Shown: piece by piece, positions 1 through 6,126 of the stretch
Layout of the letters: every line of letters starts with the position of its first letter
Numbering within the stretch: the first letter of the stretch is position 1
NCBI GenBank assembly: GCA_964352225.1
Contig: CAYGRM010000294.1
Location: forward strand, 1-8,653
DNA length: 8,653 bases
Origin: CAJQQY01 sp964352225
GTDB lineage: Bacteria; Bacteroidota; Bacteroidia; Chitinophagales; Saprospiraceae
Reading direction: 5' to 3'
The notes under the pieces: model-generated
Seen by the model: only the letters and a program-made list of their open reading frames with translations
Told to the model about the DNA's origin: nothing
Databases searched by the model: none
Position numbers and translations under genes: made by a program

Positions 1-34
1 AAGTAGTTCGGTAGGAAAGTTATCACTTTTTCCC

Positions 35-70
35 AAAAAAAAATGAACAACTTGAAAATCAAGTTGCTCA
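35..70 (-). terminator. Rho-independent terminator of the T9SS surface-protein gene
   Basis: Read on the minus strand, TGAGCAACTTG (70-60) pairs with CAAGTTGTTCA (54-44) across a 5-nt loop. This makes an 11-bp stem with a single G-U wobble, followed at once by nine U residues (43-35). It lies 33 bases past the stop codon of the minus-strand gene ending at 103, as expected for its intrinsic terminator. The remaining 34 bases to the window edge show nothing recognisable. Confidence 0.85.
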
Positions 71-102
71 TTTATTTTTACAAATTATTTATTTACTCCT
101 TT

Positions 103-2232
103 TTAATCTCGCACCTTAACAAATCGTTTTGCCTCAGGCTTACCTTTTATTTGAGAAATAAAAATTGAATAAACGCCATCAGGTAAATTTGAAACTTGAA
201 GTTCAATCGTATTCTCTCCGCTTACTAATGAGACCAATTCTGTTTTTACCAAAATACCTCTTGCATCAAATATCTCAATTGGTAAACTTTGATCTTTCTG
301 ACTAATTATATTTACAAAAACATTATCCATCGTAGGATTAGGATATATTTTTTCTAAAGATAATTGATCTTCTTCAATTTCAAGATCAGCTGCAACTAAT
401 GAAAAGTTATTGTTTATTGGATCAGTCAAAGTTGAGCCACAAGGAATCTCAACAATATACTTACGGGAGTTAAAAAAGTTACTCCAACTCCAGCCGCCAT
501 TCCAACTATGCATCACTACGAAATCCATATCGTCAGAATTTCCATTGCAAAATCCACAGATATCGAAGTTGGTAAAATTCACAGGATCTCCACTAAACCA
601 TTCTAACGTATTTTCAATTTCATAATCATTCAAACCGATGTAAGCCAACTCGTCAATTTGAGGAAATAGAAAATCATTTTCCGATTGCGAATCTATTGTT
701 GCCAAGTTTCCACCAAGTGCTTCCGCAGCAGCCTGTGCATCCAAAGGTTTCGAAACATCATCAGAAATAAAATATGCCACTCCGTTAAACTCTCCAAGCG
801 AAGTATAACCTGCAAAAGAAGTTGGACAACCACCACCGCCAAAACCAATTGTAAATGGAACTACAAACGTATTGTTATTTTCATCCAACTCAGTAATAAA
901 ATTAGCTTGATCCACAACAATAGTTAGGTAATAATCACCATTTGTAACAAAAGGAACTGTGATCCCAGCCGGTACATCTAAAGTACCTACGGGTGTATCT
1001 CCTGTTGGTACTACTCCTGCAAAGAATCCTGGACTGAGAGGATTATAGGTAGGACTTTCAGAAAGGAAAATATTAATCGAATAGTTACCACTAGCTGTGG
1101 CTGCTCCAATATTATTTAAATCGAAATTAAAGAAAATAACATCTCCACTATTTCCAGAGGAAGGCAAGTTCGTAATATTAGAAACCGTCAAGTCGGGTAA
1201 GTCACCACCTGTTCCTCCGCCACAATCTGGTTCAAAATATCCTTCAGAAGTCATACTTAAAATAGTCCACTCAGGGTTTTGCGAAAATGATTTTCCAAAA
1301 ATAAATCCGCCATCTTCAGCAGCGATAGTTTCTTCATTAATAAAATTTAAAACTTCCGCAGGCGTCTCTCTCGACCAAACCAAATTTCCATCTGCATCAA
1401 ATCGCTCATGCAAATTAATAAATGTCGTAGGCGCAAAACCTAAATGATATTGATAAAAAACTACCACACCTCCATCATTAGCTGGAATCACATTTGAAAT
1501 AGATGAACGATAAGCATTAGAACCTCCTGCGAAAGATTCACCTGCCGCAAAGCTCCAACTTAGCGCACCAGTCTCTGTATCAAAAACAGAAAGGAAACCT
1601 TGGAAAGAATTAAAACTATTTCTCCTAAAATACGCTCGACGATCATCGCCACTCACTCCCTTAAAAGCTCGCTTCTCTGAAGGTGGATCGCTCGTACCAT
1701 TATTTGCGGTCCATTCGAGGTCGCCTTGTTCATCTATTTTAGCGACAAATGGTCCACCATCATAATACTCAATATAGTAACCACCATCTGCACTTTGCTG
1801 AGTTGGACTTCCAGTTGTTCCAGAATCAGCACCTATATTTAATGCTTCTTTCCAAATCAAATTTCCAAACAAATCAGTTCTCGCAGCTACTAAAAAATCA
1901 TTCGGTCCACTACTACATACGATGATAATTTCATCGTCAAAAGATTTTAAACGCAAAGGATTATATAAATCAAAACCGGACATATTCACATCAGCAGACC
2001 ATACTTCATTTCCAGTAGCGTCATATTTCCTTAAATCAATTGAAGTTCCTCCTTGAATTTTCGCCGAATAAAAAACATTATTTTCCTTATCCCAATAACC
2101 TGATATACCATCTGCATCAGAGTTAAGAATTAATTGTTGAACGGTAGTTGAAATTGCTGAACCATCGTCTTTACTTCTCAAATAATTATAAATTTCAAAA
2201 TCTGGTGTCCCCAATAAATCATAACTAGTCAT
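103..2232 (-). CDS. C-terminal part of a split T9SS-secreted CTLD/beta-propeller/CARDB surface protein
   Basis: This 709-residue frame has no signal peptide. Residues 1-340 are a beta-propeller-like region with repeats such as SADGGYY, DATGNEVW and DADGNLVW. Residues 344-466 resemble a CARDB adhesion domain (LPDLTVSN at the start, ELDENNN near the end). Residues 469-598 are a C-type-lectin-like domain with YIGLND, a CGFC loop (C559/C562) and a closing VEIPCG. Residues 629-709 are a T9SS type-A sorting domain, from IYPNPTMDN through LPDGVYSI to KRFVKV, which directs outer-membrane translocation and surface attachment. T9SS cargo needs a Sec signal peptide, so this frame alone should not be exported. 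The preceding frame, ending 14 bases upstream, has a signal peptide but no sorting domain, and the repeat module of this frame extends in frame upstream of its ATG (ATA AAC GGA GGT TAT CAA, reading INGGYQ). I therefore take it as the distal half of one frameshifted gene. GGAGG seven bases before the ATG would also permit independent initiation. Domain calls are firm; separate expression is doubtful. Confidence 0.85.
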   Translation of the reverse strand: MTSYDLLGTPDFEIYNYLRSKDDGSAISTTVQQLILNSDADGISGYWDKENNVFYSAKIQGGTSIDLRKYDATGNEVWSADVNMSGFDLYNPLRLKSFDDEIIIVCSSGPNDFLVAARTDLFGNLIWKEALNIGADSGTTGSPTQQSADGGYYIEYYDGGPFVAKIDEQGDLEWTANNGTSDPPSEKRAFKGVSGDDRRAYFRRNSFNSFQGFLSVFDTETGALSWSFAAGESFAGGSNAYRSSISNVIPANDGGVVVFYQYHLGFAPTTFINLHERFDADGNLVWSRETPAEVLNFINEETIAAEDGGFIFGKSFSQNPEWTILSMTSEGYFEPDCGGGTGGDLPDLTVSNITNLPSSGNSGDVIFFNFDLNNIGAATASGNYSINIFLSESPTYNPLSPGFFAGVVPTGDTPVGTLDVPAGITVPFVTNGDYYLTIVVDQANFITELDENNNTFVVPFTIGFGGGGCPTSFAGYTSLGEFNGVAYFISDDVSKPLDAQAAAEALGGNLATIDSQSENDFLFPQIDELAYIGLNDYEIENTLEWFSGDPVNFTNFDICGFCNGNSDDMDFVVMHSWNGGWSWSNFFNSRKYIVEIPCGSTLTDPINNNFSLVAADLEIEEDQLSLEKIYPNPTMDNVFVNIISQKDQSLPIEIFDARGILVKTELVSLVSGENTIELQVSNLPDGVYSIFISQIKGKPEAKRFVKVRD
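439..828 (-). repeat. Third CTLD copy, without a propeller
   Basis: Residues 469-598 of the downstream frame repeat the CTLD seen at 4799-4407 and 2732-2343. Shared features are DAQAAAEALGG, YIGLND, a CxxC loop followed by NSDD, WSNF.NSRKY and a closing VEIPCG. It sits directly before the sorting domain, after the CARDB-like domain, and has no propeller after it. Confidence 0.85.
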
Positions 2233-2732
2233 TTGATAACCTCCGTTTATTTCTTGAAATTCATTAGTCGTAAATCTGTTCCATTATCCGAAGCATCGAA
2301 TGTTATGTTAAAACTACACTCGTCGCCTCCTCCATTTCCGCCACATGGAACTTCCATCACGTATTTTCTCGAATTATAAAAATTAGAAAAACTCCATTCG
2401 CCATTCCAAGGTGCCATGATAACAAAGTCTTGATCATCAGAATTTTCATTACAAAAACCACATGGATTAATATTATCAAAAGTAAATGCTTCGCCATTAA
2501 ACCATTCCAGATTTCCTTCCGCATCATAATCATTCAAACCAATGTAAGTCATCTCGGAAATATTCTGCTGAATAAAATCATTCTCCTCTTGCGAACTAAT
2601 TGCTGCTAAATATCCACCATTCATTTCTGCAACTGCTTGTGCATCCACAGGTCTTGAAGCATCATTGGAAATATAATATTTGCTATCGCCAAATTCTCCC
2701 AGCGTCGTAAATCCTGCAAAATCTCCAGGGCA
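1222..2732 (-). repeat. Module copy B: CTLD 2 plus beta-propeller 2, spanning the frameshift
   Basis: The module starts at C712 of the upstream frame and ends at C337 of the downstream frame (FEPDCG). The segment around the junction aligns with copy A: TTDGFELIYEGF in copy A faces EINGGYQMTSYD here, and in this copy that stretch lies partly before the downstream ATG. The module therefore crosses both frames, the strongest internal evidence that they were one gene. Confidence 0.8.
2247..2286 (-). other. Frameshift junction joining the two halves of the surface-protein gene
   Basis: The upstream frame stops at TAA 2249-2247. The downstream frame is open back to a TAA at 2286-2284, so the shift must lie between these stops. 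One added base, or two removed, joins the frames. The simplest place is the A-run of GAAATAAACGG (AAA at 2252-2250). One more A gives ...NFKKINGGYQMTSY..., which continues smoothly into the propeller and makes a 1587-residue protein. I see no X-XXY-YYZ slippery heptamer in frame, so a sequencing or assembly error or a real disabling mutation is likelier than programmed frameshifting. Confidence 0.8.
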
Positions 2733-4865
2733 TCCACCACCCGTATTAATATCATTAACAGTTATCGTAAAACTACAATCTACTGCACTTTGACAATAAA
2801 TATTTGACCCTCCAAAAAAGGAAGCAAACACAATTTCAGTTGTTCCTATTGGAAAAACGCTTCCACTCGGCAACCCTAAAACTTGATTGGGAGAATCTGG
2901 AGAACAAGACGAAGGAGTTATCGTTGGTAATCCAAAATTCACTACCGCTCCATCAGTCGAAGTTGCATCGACCGTAATATCATCTGGGCAAATTACATCA
3001 CCAAAAATTCCTTCTACTTGAATCGTAGTCGTACAAATCTCTTCATTTCCACAAGCATCAAAAATTCTATATACAATCGTGTATTCCGTCCAAGCATCCA
3101 AAAAACTACTAGACATTGGTCCTGATAATTGTTCAACGGTTATGCCTCCTGGGCAATCAGTCGATCCAGTTGGAATAGACCAAGTTATATTTTTCCCAGA
3201 AGGATCAATTGGGTTTACATTCAAATCACTTACCGAAATATTCAAATCACAATCCACTTGCAGACCAGTTAGCGCAGTTCCACACACGGGCGCATTCCAA
3301 CCATCAGCAGTATATTTCCAAACCAACTTTTTATCATTACTCTGCGCTCCTGTCATTAGATATCCACCATCAGAAGTAGCAAATTGCACCACTTGTAAAT
3401 TTTTGGAATTCAATGGCTCATCGTAACCCCAAACCAAATCTCCATTCGGATTAATCAGTCCATACTTTTTGAAAGAGTTAGAAGTAATATTTCCAAAAAG
3501 TGAAAAATTAAACATCACTCCCCCATTGTCAGCAGCAACTGCACCCTTGAGTCGAAATCCAAAATTGGAAGTATTCGTCAAGGAAAAATAATCACCTAAG
3601 TTTCTTTCCCAAACAAACGATCCATCATTTGCATTTAATTTTATCAAAAGTAAATCATCCGTAAAGTATCCATCTGCATAAGTAAAATAAAATGAATTGC
3701 TATCTGAAGACTCTCCAATAAAATTTCGCTCTTCACTATTTACCACAGGTGTTCCATATCTCCATATTTCATTTCCATCGGCATCTATTTTAATTATTGT
3801 ATCAACATTACCTGCTTTCAATCTTAAATAATATCCTCCATCACTACTTCTTGACAAGACATTTAAACTGACAAAAGAATTTTCATTCGCCAAAAGTTGT
3901 TGCCAAATTTCATTTCCATCCAAATCAGTTTTTATCAAAAAAGGTTGGCGCACGCCATTGGTCACTCCTTCACCTGAGTGTCCCGTAATTAAAATTCCAT
4001 CTGCATCTTCCCAAGCATCACGAGAAGTAGTATAAGTTATATTTGGAACAGTCGTATTCGGCACATAAGTTTTTGTCCAAACTGTATTTCCCGAAAAATC
4101 TACTTTTACTAATTGCGGATTTAGTCCATCCACATCATGCATAAAAAAGTAATCTCCCAATGTAGAAAATCGTCCAAAATCCATCCCAGTTGGATAAGGA
4201 ATTTCAAGATCTGAATCTGAAATCGTTTGACCAGTTTTATCAATATTCCAAGTCGTTAATCTTCTCACTCCAACTGTACTTGAAAATCCTTCATAAATTA
4301 ATTCAAATCCGTCCGTAGTTTCATTAATTCTATTTGCTACATCTTGGTCAAAAATATTATTGACTTCTTTCTGATTAAAAAAGGCGCAATCAGTATTACT
4401 TGTCCCACATGGAATCTCCACCATATATTTACGAGCGTTCCAAAAGTTAGAAAAACTCCAGCCACCTGCTCCCCAAGGTTCCTTCACTACATAATCTTGA
4501 TCGTCAGAATTACTAGTACAAAAATTACATGGATCAATATTCGTATAACCAACTGCAGCTCCATTGAACCATGCAAAAGTCCCTTCGGTCGCCGCATCAT
4601 TCAATCCGATATAGGTAAGCTCATCTATATAATTTAAAATAAAATCATCTTCCTCTTCATCATCAATGACTGCTAAATATCCACCTAATGCTTCTGCCGC
4701 AGCTTGGGCATCAGTTGGTTGTGCATACCCGATAGATAGGTAATAATTGTGTCCATTGAATTGCCCGATATTTACATAGCCCGGGTGAAAGGGAGCACAT
4801 TGACTTTGAATAATATTGGGCAAAAATAAAATGCCAACTATGGCAAGAAGAATGAATCTTTTCAT
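2247..4865 (-). CDS. N-terminal part of a split T9SS surface protein: signal peptide, CTLD, beta-propeller, HYR, CTLD
   Basis: This frame encodes 872 residues. MKRFILLAIVGILFLPN is a Sec signal peptide, with cleavage likely near residues 20-22. CTLD 1 spans residues 23-153 (YIGLND, a CNFC loop at C113/C116, closing IPCG). A beta-propeller-like region at about 160-528 carries SSDGGYYLR, DADGNEIW, TSDGGYLMTG and similar blade motifs. Residues about 534-622 form an Ig/HYR-like region (FDACGNEE) and 624-706 a HYR domain (ICPDDITV). CTLD 2 occupies 712-841 (C802/C805). The frame then stops 31 residues later, with no sorting domain, at the point where a second propeller should begin. The downstream frame supplies exactly that propeller and a T9SS signal. 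The likely intact product is a cell-surface adhesin or carbohydrate-binding protein; the ligand cannot be read from sequence. The start is fixed by the signal peptide. CTLD, HYR and T9SS combinations are typical of large Bacteroidota surface proteins. Confidence 0.88.
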   Translation of the reverse strand: MKRFILLAIVGILFLPNIIQSQCAPFHPGYVNIGQFNGHNYYLSIGYAQPTDAQAAAEALGGYLAVIDDEEEDDFILNYIDELTYIGLNDAATEGTFAWFNGAAVGYTNIDPCNFCTSNSDDQDYVVKEPWGAGGWSFSNFWNARKYMVEIPCGTSNTDCAFFNQKEVNNIFDQDVANRINETTDGFELIYEGFSSTVGVRRLTTWNIDKTGQTISDSDLEIPYPTGMDFGRFSTLGDYFFMHDVDGLNPQLVKVDFSGNTVWTKTYVPNTTVPNITYTTSRDAWEDADGILITGHSGEGVTNGVRQPFLIKTDLDGNEIWQQLLANENSFVSLNVLSRSSDGGYYLRLKAGNVDTIIKIDADGNEIWRYGTPVVNSEERNFIGESSDSNSFYFTYADGYFTDDLLLIKLNANDGSFVWERNLGDYFSLTNTSNFGFRLKGAVAADNGGVMFNFSLFGNITSNSFKKYGLINPNGDLVWGYDEPLNSKNLQVVQFATSDGGYLMTGAQSNDKKLVWKYTADGWNAPVCGTALTGLQVDCDLNISVSDLNVNPIDPSGKNITWSIPTGSTDCPGGITVEQLSGPMSSSFLDAWTEYTIVYRIFDACGNEEICTTTIQVEGIFGDVICPDDITVDATSTDGAVVNFGLPTITPSSCSPDSPNQVLGLPSGSVFPIGTTEIVFASFFGGSNIYCQSAVDCSFTITVNDINTGGGCPGDFAGFTTLGEFGDSKYYISNDASRPVDAQAVAEMNGGYLAAISSQEENDFIQQNISEMTYIGLNDYDAEGNLEWFNGEAFTFDNINPCGFCNENSDDQDFVIMAPWNGEWSFSNFYNSRKYVMEVPCGGNGGGDECSFNITFDASDNGTDLRLMNFKK
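3282..4799 (-). repeat. Module copy A: CTLD 1 plus beta-propeller 1 (protein-level internal repeat)
   Basis: Residues 23-528 of the upstream frame form a CTLD followed by a propeller, ending NAPVCG. The same order of landmarks recurs in copy B at 1222-2732: TDLDGNEIW against TDLFGNLIW, SSDGGYYLR against SADGGYYIE, AADNGGVMF against PANDGGVVV, and NPNGDLVW against DADGNLVW. The copies are clearly diverged at protein level, so the duplication is old and not an assembly duplicate. Confidence 0.8.
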
Positions 4866-4883
4866 CTTATGTTGTTTTGTTGT

Positions 4884-4907
4884 AGATAATTATTTTGGTA
4901 ATTATCT
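4884..4907 (-). promoter_or_regulatory. Perfect 9-bp hairpin in the 5' leader of the surface-protein gene
   Basis: AGATAATTA (4884-4892) and TAATTATCT (4899-4907) are exact reverse complements around a 6-nt loop. The hairpin ends 18 bases before the start codon at 4865, so it would form in the 5' untranslated leader. It is very AT-rich and therefore weak. It could shield or space the ribosome entry site, or simply reflect local composition. Function is unknown. Confidence 0.45.
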
Positions 4908-5010
4908 TATTTTTAAAGAATTGTTCTTTTGTGAAAATAAAAATTTAGAAGTCTTTGGAAAGTGCTGTAAACTTAATTCTAATTTTGCACTTAAGAAGTA
5001 CACATTTATT

Positions 5011-5144
5011 ATTTTTCCAATAAAAAAAATACCTCTTTCCTCTAATAATCCTTTAAAAAATGTATTCCCAGTCTAATTTTTCCAATAAAAAAAATATAAT
5101 TATCATTTAAATATATATTCTCTTTCCCCAGATTCCCAGTCACT
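5011..5144. repeat. Degenerate tandem repeat, two units of about 65-69 bp
   Basis: A 21-bp block beginning ATTTTTCCAATAAAA occurs exactly at 5011-5031 and again at 5076-5096. A second block, ATTCCCAGTC, occurs at 5064-5073 and 5132-5141, and CTCTTTCC occurs at 5033-5040 and 5120-5127. The blocks keep the same order in both units, but the spacing inside each unit differs. TTGGAAAAAT at 5152-5161 is an inverted copy of the first 10 bases of the 21-bp block. Function is unknown; it may be a decayed repeat or a binding-site array. Confidence 0.6.
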
Positions 5145-5242
5145 TTATTTTTTGGAAAAATTAAATAGACTTCAAATCTCCAAATATAAATTAGGTCAAA
5201 CGATATCTTCCTCTATAATTAATTCGCCAAAATCTCCTTCTT

Positions 5243-5375
5243 GTTCAATTGAACTACTCCTCAGCAAGCTGACGGATAATCAAAAATAAATTCTAAAATT
5301 TTATAGCGCTAACTTTTAAATTATTGTTTAAAACAAAAAATTGGTTTAAGCTTTTTTTAAAAAAAGTTATAAACT
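5243..5375. repeat. Cluster of short perfect palindromes
   Basis: Within 133 bases lie GTTCAATTGAAC (5243-5254), TAAAATTTTA (5294-5303), TAGCGCTA (5304-5311), TTGTTTAAAACAA (5324-5336), CTTTTTTTAAAAAAAG (5351-5366) and AGTTATAAACT (5365-5375). The AT-only ones are expected to arise often in such DNA. GTTCAATTGAAC and TAGCGCTA are less so. They lie about 120-250 bases upstream of the exporter start and could be operator sites, but nothing in the window identifies a regulator. Confidence 0.4.
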
Positions 5376-5472
5376 ATTTAATACACTTGCACCTGATACA
5401 AGCATAGTAGAATTCGTTAGATTAACATGAAAATGTCAATCCCCATTCTTCTTTATGACAATAATTTTTAGT

Positions 5473-5480
5473 TAATTTTG
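5473..5480 (+). promoter_or_regulatory. Bacteroidota -7 promoter element for the exporter/methyltransferase operon
   Basis: TAATTTTG matches the TAnnTTTG consensus of the Bacteroidota housekeeping sigma factor at every fixed position. It ends 14 bases before the exporter ATG, implying a very short leader. The -33 side is weak: only TTTA at 5452-5455, with a 17-base spacer. No Shine-Dalgarno sequence precedes the ATG, which is usual in this phylum. Confidence 0.5.
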
Positions 5481-5494
5481 AGAAAAATAAATCC

Positions 5495-6124
5495 ATGCAA
5501 ATCGAACTTATTCTTTCTTTTCTATTGGCTTCTGTTCTATTAACTTTTATGCCCGGACCTGACAATATTTTTGTATTAACCGAAAGCATCACCAAAGGTC
5601 AAAAAAATGGAATTGCTATTTCCATCGGACTTTGCACAGGCGTTTTGATTCATACCTTAGCTGCGGCAACAGGACTGTCGATTATTATCCAAAAATCAGC
5701 TTTAGCATTTTCCATTATAAAATATTTAGGGGCAGCTTATTTATTTTATCTAGCGTACTTGTCAACAAAAGAAAAACCGATGGAAGTAAATTTGGATAAA
5801 AAATCAGCAGAGGAAAAATTCCAATTATTTCCTTTGATCAGAAAAGGGTTTTTGATGAATGTTTTAAACCCTAAAGTGTCGTTATTTTTCATTGCCTTTC
5901 TTCCTCAATTTATCAGCCAAGATGGCATCAATATTACTTATCAAATGATTATTCTTGGATTAATTTTCATGGTTCAAGCATTGATTATATTTAGTATGAT
6001 TTCAATTTTGTCAAGTCGATTGACTAGTTATGTAAATAGCTCTAAGTTTTGGAAAACAACTAAATGGAGTAAAGTTGGAGTACTGTCAATTTTAGGATTG
6101 ACCTTAGCTTTGTCTGAAAAATAA
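5495..6124 (+). CDS. LysE/RhtB-family amino acid or metabolite exporter
   Basis: This 209-residue inner-membrane protein has the size and layout of the LysE superfamily, which exports amino acids or related small metabolites using the proton gradient. The family hallmark is clear: MPGPDN at residues 19-24, then a glycine-rich stretch with GQKNG (35-39) and IGLCTG (44-49). The second conserved motif, NPKVSLFF, is at 125-132, followed by LPQFI. Hydrophobic segments are at about 4-27, 38-64, 67-90, 117-140, 148-172 and 191-207, giving six helices, with a charged loop at 91-113. The start is the only ATG near a good promoter element and gives the normal N-terminus. Its stop is followed by two bases and then the methyltransferase ATG, so the two are almost certainly co-transcribed. 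Substrate cannot be assigned: LysE, RhtB, RhtC and LeuE-like proteins share these motifs. Confidence 0.92.
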   Translation: MQIELILSFLLASVLLTFMPGPDNIFVLTESITKGQKNGIAISIGLCTGVLIHTLAAATGLSIIIQKSALAFSIIKYLGAAYLFYLAYLSTKEKPMEVNLDKKSAEEKFQLFPLIRKGFLMNVLNPKVSLFFIAFLPQFISQDGINITYQMIILGLIFMVQALIIFSMISILSSRLTSYVNSSKFWKTTKWSKVGVLSILGLTLALSEK

Positions 6125-6126
6125 AA

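Larger units (their letters stand above)
4866..5494. other. AT-rich intergenic region without a convincing gene
   Basis: This 629-bp gap separates the divergent surface-protein gene (minus) and exporter gene (plus). It carries a leader hairpin (4884-4907), a degenerate tandem repeat (5011-5144), a GC-richer patch (5226-5275), several perfect palindromes (5243-5375) and a promoter element (5473-5480). An 86-codon plus-strand frame at 4816-5076 overlaps the signal-peptide region antisense and has low-complexity composition, so I do not call it. I found no tRNA-like cloverleaf. Confidence 0.7.

Noticed and set aside
410..1447. Plus-strand open frames of 71-116 codons within the surface-protein gene (410-625, 685-927, 1097-1447)
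   Set aside because: All are antisense to well-supported CTLD, CARDB and propeller coding sequence and show no domain or sensible composition.
2247..2286. Programmed -1 ribosomal frameshift at the surface-protein junction
   Set aside because: No X-XXY-YYZ heptamer is in frame between the two limiting stops and no stable downstream structure is obvious. A single-base error in a homopolymer is simpler.
3079..4637. Plus-strand open frames at 3079-3426 and 4344-4637
   Set aside because: They are antisense shadows of the HYR/propeller and CTLD 1 coding regions.
4968..4975. TAAGTTTA on the minus strand as -7 element of the surface-protein gene
   Set aside because: It matches seven of eight consensus bases but has no TTTG or TTG at a suitable distance upstream, and it would give a leader of about 100 bases. 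It is too weak to list.
4816..5076. 86-codon plus-strand open frame overlapping the start of the surface-protein gene
   Set aside because: It is antisense to the signal peptide region, then runs through AT-rich spacer and the 21-bp repeat. Its composition is low-complexity and it has no promoter element.
5261..5272. TCAGCAAGCTGA as a hairpin
   Set aside because: The arms would leave a loop of only two bases, so it is not a plausible stem-loop.
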